Shown: positions 40,629-52,343 of the stretch, piece after piece
Layout of the letters: each line of letters opens with the position of its first letter
Numbering within the stretch: position 1 is the first letter of the stretch
Assembly (NCBI RefSeq): GCF_021397715.1
Contig: NZ_CP090207.1
Span: 2,418,001-2,482,000 of the forward strand
Length of the DNA stretch: 64,000 bases
Direction: 5' to 3'
Origin: Pantoea agglomerans
GTDB lineage: Bacteria > Pseudomonadota > Gammaproteobacteria > Enterobacterales > Enterobacteriaceae
Notes under the pieces: model-generated
The model's database searches: none
Told to the model about the DNA's origin: nothing
The model's input: only the letters and a program-made list of their open reading frames with translations
Made by a program: the position numbers and the translations under genes

Positions 40629-41126
40629 TTATTCAGCGGGTGCGGCTGGCGGTGCCATTTTGTCATCGTGCGGACGTTTCTCAGTCAGACGCTTTTCAAA
40701 ATTGGCGTTGTACTGCTTCTTCTGCTCTGGCGTCAGCACGTTATAGAGTTTGTTCTGGGTTTCCAGCATTTTCAGCGCATGATCTTTCGCATTGGCGGTC
40801 ATTTTTTCCGCCTGCGCTTCAGCTTTGCTCTGATCGAAGCTGTCCGCGGCAACAATGCTGTGCATCGCACGGCGCTCTTCCAGCGACGGACGTTTCATCT
40901 CTTTGCGGCTCTCTTTCATGATGTCACGTATCTGGGTTTTCTGTGCGTCGGTCAGGTTCAGACCTTTAAACATCATCTCCATGCCGCCGTGACGCATTGG
41001 CGGTTTATGCATCGCTTTTTCACTGCCGGCTGGCGGTGGCGTCAGGTTATCAGCGGCGGCGTGAACGGCGCTGGCCGCGCCAAATGCCAGTGAAGAAGCC
41101 AGTAACAGGGAAGTCAGTTTGCGCAT
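40629..41126 (-). CDS. spy: Spy, periplasmic ATP-independent chaperone
   Basis: Spy is a cradle-shaped dimeric chaperone of the periplasm, strongly induced by envelope stress through Cpx and Bae. The 165-residue protein has a signal peptide (cleavage near residue 23, VHA-AADN), and the two LTXXQ motifs of the Spy/CpxP family: LNLTDAQKTQI (about 56-66) and NVLTPEQKKQY (about 128-138). It ends in a Pro/Ala-rich tail. I could not find a convincing CpxR box upstream. Confidence 0.94.
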   Translation of the reverse strand: MRKLTSLLLASSLAFGAASAVHAAADNLTPPPAGSEKAMHKPPMRHGGMEMMFKGLNLTDAQKTQIRDIMKESRKEMKRPSLEERRAMHSIVAADSFDQSKAEAQAEKMTANAKDHALKMLETQNKLYNVLTPEQKKQYNANFEKRLTEKRPHDDKMAPPAAPAE

Positions 41127-41423
41127 AATAGTGTCCTTATTATTGATTCGGGATTATGACGACAGCACTCTGTCGCGTCTTCGGAAACAAGCATACGATG
41201 CTGAACGTCAACTACTCAGAGGCTGAGTAAAGCCGTGAAAGCATAAAAGACAAAAATCCGGCAATCATGAAGAGAATGCGAAGAAAGGCGTGAGGAATTG
41301 CAAAACTTTATGAATTTAAAGCGAATCTGGCAGAAATCATGGAGAGGTGTGCGGGGAGTGTAAGGGTAATGGCAGGAAAGCGGAAGTAAAACTCCCGCCT
41401 GTTTTCGCTGAATTTGCCCGACG
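41127..41423. other. Gap between astE and spy
   Basis: This 297-bp region contains the spy promoter and the end of the ast operon. The open frames in it are low-complexity and lack ribosome sites. GTAAAGCCGTGAAA at about 41227 resembles a CpxR site but the half-site spacing is wrong. No terminator of the ast transcript is obvious. Confidence 0.4.
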
Positions 41424-42419
41424 TCAGATCGGCAGCGCCTGAGTCTGCTCGCCCTCTTCAATCAGCATCAATCCGGCGCGCAGGCCGGCAGCGACATTGG
41501 GGTTGGGAAACAGAACATACTCGCGCGCCTGCTGGACGTAATAGCGGGTCTCCCCATCCTCCGCCAGCAGCGCGCCCTGCGGAAAGGCGGTGAAGTTGAG
41601 CGTTTCCGGTGACATGTGGAGCTGGAAATGTTCACTCAGCCGGGTAATCTGCTGCGCCACCCGATAGTGACGTGGTGTGGAGGTCGCCGGTGGCAGCGCA
41701 TCGCCGTATAGCAGGGCCGCCAGCGCCTGCTGCGTCGCGCTGAACTGCGTGAGATCGTTCGCGCCAAACGGCAGCGCTTTGCCCAGCTCCAGCGTACAGC
41801 TGGCCGCCCCGAAGTGCTCGCAGCTGAAATGGGTAAAGGTACCGCCCGGCGAACGGTGGAATACCAGCGCCTCGAGACCGGCCGCCGCCAGCCATTTGAG
41901 AAACTCAGGCGGCCACGGACGCTCATTGTGCGGCATCACGCCGAAGCGTGGATGATAAGAACCGCGAATCGCGGTGTGCATATCAAGGTGCCAGCGTGTC
42001 TCATCGCATTCGCCGACCTGCCAGAAGGTCTCCAGTGTCTGCTCCAGACGCAGCACGCGACGGGCTTCGTCACCGTCATCAATCTGCTGCCAGCGTCCGC
42101 CAAACAGCCGGTTAATATCATAGCGAACGTAGCGTTTGCCGCTGCGTAGCGCCGAGGGATTGCCGAGGATCACCAGCATCCGCTGCTGCAGCGGCTTCTC
42201 GCCCCGCAACAGCGGATTAATCACCTGATTGAGAATTTCGACCGGCGCGGTTTCGTTACCGTGAATACCGGCTGACAATACCAGCGCCTGCTTAACCGGC
42301 ACCGTCGGTTCCATTAACAGAATGCCGTGATACAACCACTGCCAGCGAAGATGCGCCGTTTCACCACTACGCTTACGCGGCGCCTCGCCGGACAGCGTTT
42401 GCTGTAAAAAGTCCTGCAT
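41424..42419 (-). CDS. astE: AstE, succinylglutamate desuccinylase
   Basis: AstE is the last enzyme of the AST pathway and splits N-succinylglutamate into succinate and glutamate. The ATG at 42419 (MQDFLQQTLSGE, 331 residues) follows a near-perfect AAAGGAGGAACG; the frame is open to 42473 within the end of astB, but that part is Ala-rich and unlike AstE. Zinc ligands are His53 and Glu56 in GIHGNETAPVE and a His in WHLDMHTAIRGS (about 147). The catalytic Glu lies in CTLELGKALPFG. Confidence 0.95.
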   Translation of the reverse strand: MQDFLQQTLSGEAPRKRSGETAHLRWQWLYHGILLMEPTVPVKQALVLSAGIHGNETAPVEILNQVINPLLRGEKPLQQRMLVILGNPSALRSGKRYVRYDINRLFGGRWQQIDDGDEARRVLRLEQTLETFWQVGECDETRWHLDMHTAIRGSYHPRFGVMPHNERPWPPEFLKWLAAAGLEALVFHRSPGGTFTHFSCEHFGAASCTLELGKALPFGANDLTQFSATQQALAALLYGDALPPATSTPRHYRVAQQITRLSEHFQLHMSPETLNFTAFPQGALLAEDGETRYYVQQAREYVLFPNPNVAAGLRAGLMLIEEGEQTQALPI

Positions 42420-42469
42420 CGTTCCTCCTTTGAGCCTGAAGTGAGCGGCAGCCGCTGCTGCCGCGCCCT

Positions 42470-46288
<3,819 letters not shown>

Positions 46289-46292
<4 letters not shown>

Positions 46293-47509
46293 GATGCGGA
46301 CCCTCGTACCAGGCTTTCACACACCTCGGCGAAGCGCGCCATGCCCAGCTTCACTTCCTGCTCGCTGATGTTGAGCGCCGGCGCGAAACGCACCACACTG
46401 GCACCGGCAATCAGCACCATCACGCCCATTTCAGCCGCCGCGAGATTAATCTGCTTCGCTTTGCCGGCGAAATCGTCGTTCAGAACCGCACCAATCAGCA
46501 GACCCAGACCGCGCACCTCTTTAAACAGATGCAGCCGTTGGTTGATCTCATTAAGTGCCGCAACGATCCACTGGTGACGCTCGGTCACGCCCGCCATCAG
46601 GGCCGGTTGATTGATCAGCTCCATCACTTTTCCCGCCACCGCGCCAGCCAGCGGATTGCCGCCGTAGGTAGTGCCGTGGGTGCCGACACCCATCACCAGC
46701 GCGAGATCCTCACGCGTCAGCATCGCCCCAATCGGGAAGCCGCCGCCAAGCGCTTTCGCGCTGGTCAGCACGTCTGGCGTCACGCCGTAGTGCATATAGG
46801 CGTAAAGCGAACCGGTGCGGCCAACGCCGCTTTGCACTTCGTCAAAAATCAGCACCGCGTTGTGCTTATCGCACAGTTCACGCAGGCCACGCAGAAAGGC
46901 CGGTTCGGCCGGTACCACGCCGCCTTCGCCCTGAATCGGTTCGACGATCACCGCACAGGTCGTGTCGTTAATCAGTGCGGCCGCAGCGGCCAGGTCGTTA
47001 AAAGGCGCATGCTGGATATCTGGCGGCAACGGCGCAAAATCTTTTGAATAGGCGGGCTGACCGCCAGCCGAAACGGTAAACAGCGTGCGGCCGTGGAAGG
47101 CATTATTAAAGGCAACGATGCCGCTTTTTGCCGGGCCAAAGCGATCGTGCGCCACTTTACGCGCCAGCTTCAGCGCGGCTTCGTTCGCCTCAGCACCGGA
47201 GTTACAGAAGAACACCCGGTCCGCAAAGGTGGCGTCGATCAGCTGCTTAGCCAGACGCAGAATCGGCTCATTGGTATAACCGTTACCGGTATGCCATAAA
47301 CGTGCGGCCTGTTCCTGCAACGCCTGCTGTAATGCCGGATGCGCATGGCCTAACGCATTGACGGCTATGCCTCCGGCGAAATCGATGTAATCCTTGCCGT
47401 TCTGATCCCAGACGGTTGACCCTTCAGCGCGAACCGGCACAAAGGTGGCGGGCGCATATACCGGCATCATCCATTGATCGAAATCGTGACGCGAAACCTG
47501 CAGTGACAT
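46289..47509 (-). CDS. astC: AstC, succinylornithine transaminase
   Basis: AstC moves the delta-amino group of N-succinylornithine to 2-oxoglutarate; it can also act on acetylornithine. The 406-residue PLP enzyme of the class III aminotransferase group has [17 protein letters not shown], the cofactor Asp in [14 protein letters not shown], and the PLP lysine in [15 protein letters not shown] (about 252). It is the first gene of the astCADBE operon, behind the sigma-54 promoter at 47594-47609. Confidence 0.97.
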
Positions 47510-47593
47510 AACCGACTCTCCTGCTTACCCGGCTGGGTAAATATTTTGTTTTAAAATTGTTAAAGGATGTTGTGAAGCTGCTCTACTGTAGAG

Positions 47594-47609
47594 TGCAGAT
47601 AGCGTGCCA
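47594..47609 (-). promoter_or_regulatory. Sigma-54 promoter of the ast operon
   Basis: On the minus strand TGGCACGCTATCTGCA matches the sigma-54 form TGGCAC-N5-TTGCA with one mismatch and correct GG-N10-GC spacing. It lies 85 bp before astC. E. coli astC is driven from such a promoter by NtrC with help from ArgR. Confidence 0.85.
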
Positions 47610-47674
47610 GCCAAGGAGATTAATGCATAAAATCGTCCTGCAAACGGATTATCAATAACTTAGTCACTGACACC

Positions 47675-47702
47675 ATTCACTTATTTTGCATATATAGTGA
47701 AT
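47675..47702. promoter_or_regulatory. Candidate ArgR sites upstream of ast
   Basis: ATTCACT (47675-47681) and AGTGAAT (47696-47702) form an inverted pair 14 bp apart, and the latter continues as TGAATAATTGTC, similar to an ArgR half box. They lie about 65-90 bp upstream of the sigma-54 element. ArgR takes part in ast activation in E. coli; this match is suggestive only. Confidence 0.4.
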
Positions 47703-48050
47703 AATTGTCTTATCGCAGCGGCAGCGCCGGGTTTTAATCAGCAGAATTATGCATTTATGGCAGGAAATATCGCTTTTGTGATCGCTGATAAATTATCTGT
47801 CCAAAAAAGGTCAACCGTTGCCCTGTTTTGGCGCAAAGGGCTACCAGACGGTGCAACAGAAGCGTGGCTATAAAGGGGTTACGCGGCGGAAGGCGTCAGG
47901 AAAGAGAAAAGTATCTTCGTATGACCTGCCATATCAGCGAGGTGACCTCGCCGACGATGCCAGCCATTCACATCGTCGCAGCGCTGTGCGGCAGATATGC
48001 GGAATTGTGAAGCAAAACAGTGGGGTGAACCGGGTACTGATTAGGCTGAA
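47703..48050. other. Gene-poor stretch upstream of ast
   Basis: No supported gene. A 7-1-7 palindrome GCGAGGTGACCTCGC lies at 47937-47951. An open frame of about 79 codons (47818-48057) starts at TTG without a ribosome site, is very basic and low in structure, and runs into the next gene. In E. coli xthA lies near astC; no trace of it is here. Confidence 0.45.
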
Positions 48051-48248
48051 TCAGTGAATGCCTCGCATCTGATAAAGCGGATCACGGGTTCTGGGTAAGG
48101 AGGTTGGCGACTCAAAACGTTTCACTGCTTCCGCCTGTTGTTTCCTTTGCAGAATCTCATAATCCCTTTCCGGGTCCGTTGATTTTTCTATCGAAGAACA
48201 ACCTGCGACTAACAGAGAACATAGCGGCAGAAGAAAGTGTATTTTCAT
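48051..48248 (-). CDS. Small predicted lipoprotein
   Basis: The 65-residue protein MKIHFLLPLCSLLVAGCSSI has a typical signal with lipobox LVAGC, so Cys17 would be lipidated. The mature part is about 48 polar residues (STDPERDYEILQRKQQAEAV and onward) with a short coiled-coil-like helix. I do not recognise it. The ATG at 48248 has a modest ribosome site (AGCGAG); the frame is open upstream but without a signal sequence. Ser after the Cys favours the outer membrane. Confidence 0.7.
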   Translation of the reverse strand: MKIHFLLPLCSLLVAGCSSIEKSTDPERDYEILQRKQQAEAVKRFESPTSLPRTRDPLYQMRGIH

Positions 48249-48617
48249 GTGCAACTCGCTGAGGTGGCTTAAACATGGCGAGGTAACGACGAGACTGATG
48301 TCGATATCACTCTCATCTTCACGCCAGGTTAACCATGCTATAAGCGCATCGGATAAAGGTAATGCTGGCCCGACACGATACAATTAGCCGATACGCCTGT
48401 TAGCAGGCACGCTTAAAAGCTGAGCCTGCGCCGGTTTATCCACAGATCTCTATCTTTTCACCTGGATATTGATGGGGTTATCGCCAGGACAAGTAAGACC
48501 AGGCCATCAGATTAGCCGGTACCTTAGCGCAGGACGCGGACGGCAGCGCTGCGGTATTTCACCTTACAACGCGACACATCAACGCAGCTGCAACAGTATT
48601 ACACTTCAGCACGATGG
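48249..48617. other. Gap between the small lipoprotein and the invasin-like gene
   Basis: This 369-bp stretch shows no supported gene. The short frames in it lack ribosome sites and resemble nothing known to me. No strong hairpin or operator was seen. Confidence 0.4.
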
Positions 48618-50069
48618 CTACAGCGCCACACCCGAAACGCCGGCTGGTGCCATCAGATCGTAACGCTCATCCGGTGACGGCGGGTCCATCGCCATTGGCG
48701 GCTGGATTTTCAGGGTGATCCAGTTTGAGGTCACACGCTGTTGCTTGTTGTCTTCCAGCGTGACTGACAGCCGGTATTCGTTGCTGGCACCCGGCGAATC
48801 ATCCCACTGCGGTAAAATGACGCTCCAGCCCTGCGGATCGGCATTATTGGCGGGCGGTGTCAGGCTAAGGGCCTGGGTATCGCCCTGCCAGCTAACGGCT
48901 TTAATCGGATTACTGGCGCGCACCTGCAGCTTCAGCGGCAGACTTTCACCGGCATTCAATTGCCACGGCGGCGTCGCGAGGAACACCGACAGGGTTTTGC
49001 GCTGGCGGAATGAGAGCACCGGCGTATCGCTGCGGGTCACGGTATCGTAACGACTGCCGCGCAGCGAGTGCGCTTCAGCAACGTTACTGGCATCCAGCTG
49101 GCGGCTCAGCGCCACACCGAAGCGGTAATTGAGCTTCAGGCCGAGCTGATCCTGACTTTCTCCGGCACTGCTGGTTTTATGGGTCGCGGACAGCGTCACC
49201 AGCGGCACCGGCGTATAGGAGAGGCCAAACGCCATTGCGGAGGGATTATGGTAGCGGTTGCCGCTGTTAAACAGATCGACATTTTCGCCGAGATATTGCT
49301 GGTAGCTCACCGAGACGCCAAGCTGACGATAGAACGGCAGATAGCTCTGGCTGGTGATGTCGTAACCGCGCGCCATCCGCTGCTGCTGTGAATCGCCGAG
49401 ATTTTTCCAGCCTGACAGCGGCATATAGTAGTTGGCGGAGAGGCGCAGATTGTCGCTCCAGGCCTCGGTCCCCAGCGAGGCACGCTGCAGGCCGCTGCTG
49501 AAAATGCGATCGACAAAACCGTTGTAGCCCAGCAGCCAGTTGCCTGCATCCCAGCGTTGCCCCAGCCCGGCATTCCCCACCAGCCCGTCGCCGGTGTCGT
49601 GTACTCCGAGCTGGCTGAAGGTGAGCATACTGTTCTCATCGGCCAGCGCACTGAACAGATCGCCACCGGTGCCGGTAAAGTTACCGTTCATGTCCACCAT
49701 CAGATCGAGCTGTGCGGTGCCGTACGGGGAGAGCAGTGACTGCCCTTCGCTCTCGACCCGATCGGCCACCTCATCACGCAGATGATTAAAGGCCCAGACG
49801 CCAGCCTGCTGTCCAAAGGAGACGTCACTGTCACTGTTGTTACTCGCTTCACCAATACTTTTGGCGACCGCCGCCAGTTTTTTGCTCCACTCTTCATCCT
49901 GCTCAGCGCTGCTGCCCAGCGACGGCAATGCGTCCAGCGACTGACGATAGCGAGCAGGATCGTCAAATGGCGTCTCAGACACCTGTGTTTCGGTCTGGAG
50001 CGCGCGAACAGGCTGCAGCGTCAGCAGCACCGGTGCGAACAAAGAGAGAATCACTGTTTTTCGTATCAT
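48618..50069 (-). CDS. YchO-like inverse autotransporter (invasin/intimin-type) protein
   Basis: The 483-residue protein resembles E. coli YchO and the translocator half of intimin and invasin. A signal peptide (about 1-23) is followed by a spacer. An inverse-autotransporter beta-barrel comes next (about 90-375), with SLLSPYGTAQLDLMVD, LLGYNGFVDRIFSSGLQRASLGTEAW, NYYMPLSGWKN and SATHKTSSAGESQDQLGLKLNYRFGV. One Ig-like domain follows (about 385-465). No long passenger follows, so it is not a classic adhesin. The ATG at 50069 follows GGTGA; an ATG 12 nt upstream is also possible. Role unknown; YchO has been linked to surface properties. Confidence 0.82.
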   Translation of the reverse strand: MIRKTVILSLFAPVLLTLQPVRALQTETQVSETPFDDPARYRQSLDALPSLGSSAEQDEEWSKKLAAVAKSIGEASNNSDSDVSFGQQAGVWAFNHLRDEVADRVESEGQSLLSPYGTAQLDLMVDMNGNFTGTGGDLFSALADENSMLTFSQLGVHDTGDGLVGNAGLGQRWDAGNWLLGYNGFVDRIFSSGLQRASLGTEAWSDNLRLSANYYMPLSGWKNLGDSQQQRMARGYDITSQSYLPFYRQLGVSVSYQQYLGENVDLFNSGNRYHNPSAMAFGLSYTPVPLVTLSATHKTSSAGESQDQLGLKLNYRFGVALSRQLDASNVAEAHSLRGSRYDTVTRSDTPVLSFRQRKTLSVFLATPPWQLNAGESLPLKLQVRASNPIKAVSWQGDTQALSLTPPANNADPQGWSVILPQWDDSPGASNEYRLSVTLEDNKQQRVTSNWITLKIQPPMAMDPPSPDERYDLMAPAGVSGVAL

Positions 50070-50197
50070 GTCACCAGGCATTCAGATTAAGGTTTAGTGG
50101 CAGCGGATGAAAAATAACGTGCCTTTACCTTACCATATTGTGACGGCGATACAGGACAGAGGTGACAAATCGTGCATATGCCAGAAAAATCTGACGC

Positions 50198-50223
50198 AAA
50201 AAAAGGCCTGCCGCAGCAAGCCC
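50198..50223 (-). terminator. Terminator of the ABC/dehydrogenase operon
   Basis: On the minus strand GGCTTGC-TGCG-GCAGGCC (one G-T pair) followed by seven T is an intrinsic terminator, 18 bp after the last gene of the operon. Confidence 0.85.
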
Positions 50224-50240
50224 GGAGTTAATGCGCATCC

Positions 50241-51038
50241 TCAGGAGAAGATTAATCCGCCATCGACATTGATCGTCTGGCCGGTGATGTAGCGCGCATC
50301 CTCAGACGCCAGAAAGGCCACCAGACCGGCGACATCCTCAGGCTGACCGGCGCGCTTCAGCGGAATATTTTGCACCCACTCCGCCATCAGCTCGCCCTTG
50401 CCGTAGGTTTTCTGGTCGCTACTGAGGATTTCTCCCCAGACGCGGTCGTTGTAATCCCACATCTCACTCTCAATAATGCCGGGACAAAAAGCGTTGACCG
50501 TGATGTGCCAGGGTGCCAGTTCCAGCGCCAGGCTCTGAGTAATGCCGATGACTCCCATTTTGCTGGCGGCGTAGTGCGGCGTGTAGATGAAGCCCTGCCG
50601 TCCCTGTCCCGATGAGGTATTGATCAGACTGCCGCTGCGCTGCTTTACCATATACTTCGCCGCTTCGCGACAGCAGAGCCAGACGCCGGTGGTATTCACC
50701 GCCAGCACCTTCTCAAAATCACTTTTCGGCATCGTATCGAAGCGATCGATGGTGATCACGCCGGCATTCTGGATCGACACGTCGATCTGGCCAAAGCGAT
50801 CGGCAGCCTGCTGATAGAGCTGCTGCACCGCCGCCTCATCGGTGACATCCACCTGTAGCGCCAGAATCTCACTGCCGTATTGCTGCTGTAACTGCTCAGC
50901 GGTGGCGAAGACGCGGTCGGCGTTGGACACCATCACCAGCTTCGCACCATCGCGGGCAAAGCGGGCTGCAATTCCGGCACCGATGCCGCGACAGGCACCG
51001 GTGATCACCACTGTTTTTCCACTAAAATCGCGGGTCAT
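50241..51038 (-). CDS. SDR-family dehydrogenase, last gene of ABC operon
   Basis: This is a 265-residue short-chain dehydrogenase/reductase, probably an NAD-dependent polyol or sugar dehydrogenase. The cofactor motif is TGACRGIG (about 14-21), then NAG, and the catalytic Ser and Tyr-Lys in NTSSGQGRQGFIYTPHYAASK. The C-terminus INVDGG is typical. The ATG at 51038 follows AGGAG by 5 nt; a GTG two codons upstream is less likely. It starts 11 bp after the permease stop, so it is in the operon. The substrate cannot be named; context suggests the imported compound or its first product. Confidence 0.85.
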   Translation of the reverse strand: MTRDFSGKTVVITGACRGIGAGIAARFARDGAKLVMVSNADRVFATAEQLQQQYGSEILALQVDVTDEAAVQQLYQQAADRFGQIDVSIQNAGVITIDRFDTMPKSDFEKVLAVNTTGVWLCCREAAKYMVKQRSGSLINTSSGQGRQGFIYTPHYAASKMGVIGITQSLALELAPWHITVNAFCPGIIESEMWDYNDRVWGEILSSDQKTYGKGELMAEWVQNIPLKRAGQPEDVAGLVAFLASEDARYITGQTINVDGGLIFS

Positions 51039-51049
51039 AAACACTCCTG

Positions 51050-52117
51050 TTAGCTGTGACGAATGTCAGAGAGCGGTGCCGCCTGTAACTTCTTTTCATG
51101 GCGACGTAACAGCACCACTTTGCTTTGCAGACGCTGCTGGAACTGGTCAATGACGACGGCGGTCACAATCACCAGCCCTTTAATTACCATCTGCCAGAAA
51201 TCGCTGACGCCCATCATCACCATGCCGTCAGCCAGAAAGACAATCACGAAGGCACCAATAATCGAACCGGAAACCCGTCCGCGTCCGCCCGCCAGCGCGG
51301 TGCCGCCCAGCACCGTGGCACCAATCGCATCCATCTCAAACATGTTGCCGGTCATCGGATGCGCCGTCTGTAGCTGAGAGGCCACCACCAGCCCGACCAG
51401 GCCGGCACACAGGCCAGAAAAGGCGTAGACAAACACTTTGACTTTGATAATCGGCACGCCCGCCAGCCGGGCCGCGGACTCATTGCCGCCGGTGGCGTAG
51501 ATGTAACGCCCGAGCGGCGTTTTGCGCGTCAGGTAGAGCCCGAGCAGCAGGAAACCGATCATCAGCCAGATCGGGATGTAAACGCCCAGCACCGTGCCGG
51601 AGCCAAGCAGCGCAAAGCCGGTATTGCCGAGCGCCGGCAGCCCGACCAGATTGGCGTAGGTGCTGCCGTCGTTGAACAGCAATGCCGCACCGCGCGCCAC
51701 ATACATCATGCCAAGGGTACAGATAAAGGGCGCCACGCCCAGCCGGGTAATCACCGTGCCGTTGATGAATCCCACCAGCACGCCAAAGATCGCCACCACC
51801 AGAATCACTTCGGGCACGTTAAGAAACAGCGTATTCCCGCCCCACAACGGCACGCCGTTGGTGAGCAGCGCGCCCGCCACCATGCCGCAGATGCCCGCCA
51901 CCGCACCCACCGAAAGATCGATACCGCCGGTCAGGATCACCAGCGTCATACCAATCGCCAGCAGGCCAGTAATTGCCACATGCTGAGTCATAATCAGCAG
52001 GTTGGAGGGCGTCAGAAAGTTCGGCACCATCACGCTGAAAAAGCCGACCACAATCAGCAGCGCGATGAAAGTGCGCGCCTTCAGCAGGTACATATAGAGC
52101 AGATATTTTTGGTTCAT
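51050..52117 (-). CDS. Sugar ABC transporter permease (RbsC family)
   Basis: This inner-membrane permease of the ribose/xylose/AraH family would form the channel of a carbohydrate importer. The 355-residue protein has about eight to ten helices, with TGGIDLSVGAVAGICGMVAGALL and ALAGGRGRVSGSIIGAFVI, both family hallmarks. The ATG at 52117 (MNQKYLLYMYLLKAR) follows GGAGAA; the frame stays open into the upstream insert (52118-52343), but that part encodes no membrane or permease sequence. It is separated from its ATPase gene by 226 bp. Confidence 0.9.
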   Translation of the reverse strand: MNQKYLLYMYLLKARTFIALLIVVGFFSVMVPNFLTPSNLLIMTQHVAITGLLAIGMTLVILTGGIDLSVGAVAGICGMVAGALLTNGVPLWGGNTLFLNVPEVILVVAIFGVLVGFINGTVITRLGVAPFICTLGMMYVARGAALLFNDGSTYANLVGLPALGNTGFALLGSGTVLGVYIPIWLMIGFLLLGLYLTRKTPLGRYIYATGGNESAARLAGVPIIKVKVFVYAFSGLCAGLVGLVVASQLQTAHPMTGNMFEMDAIGATVLGGTALAGGRGRVSGSIIGAFVIVFLADGMVMMGVSDFWQMVIKGLVIVTAVVIDQFQQRLQSKVVLLRRHEKKLQAAPLSDIRHS

Positions 52118-52343
52118 GAAGTTCTCCGGCCAGCTTAGGGCCTGGCCCACCAGGCGTAATGGTTGCAGGCAGTCTGGACACGGACAGCGCGGAACAACCA
52201 GCCGTACACGCAGTACGTGAGGATTACTCGCTGTGCTCGCCCCTTCAGGGCCGCCCTGACGGGCGTTCAGGTTGCTAAAGCAGCCTGTGTGACCACTGCC
52301 CAGCGTCAGACTGACAAATAAAATAGCCCGATGGACCAGGCTT
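52118..52343. repeat. Hairpin-rich insert between ATPase and permease genes
   Basis: This 226-bp segment lies where neighbouring genes of such operons usually abut. It contains CGTAC-ACGCA-GTACG (52203-52217), a longer imperfect hairpin CGCCCCTTCAGGG/CCCTGACGGGCG (52238-52265) and GCCTGG-CCCA-CCAGGC (52140-52155). It looks like a mobile intergenic repeat of the REP/ERIC kind, and parts of it seem familiar from Pantoea and Erwinia intergenic DNA, but I cannot name a family. There is no second copy in the window. It may affect RNA stability between the two genes. Confidence 0.5.

Noticed and set aside
41227..41240. CpxR-like GTAAAGCCGTGAAA upstream of spy
   Set aside because: The two half sites are 3 bp apart instead of 5, and orientation and distance to spy do not fit known CpxR sites.
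41216..41461. Possible 81-residue minus-strand protein between astE and spy
   Set aside because: It overlaps the astE end, lacks a ribosome site and has no domain.
47818..48057. Possible 79-residue basic protein
   Set aside because: TTG start, no ribosome site, no family likeness, and overlap with the end of the small lipoprotein gene.
48469..48663. Possible 64-residue protein
   Set aside because: No ribosome site, low-complexity composition, and it runs into the convergent invasin-like gene.
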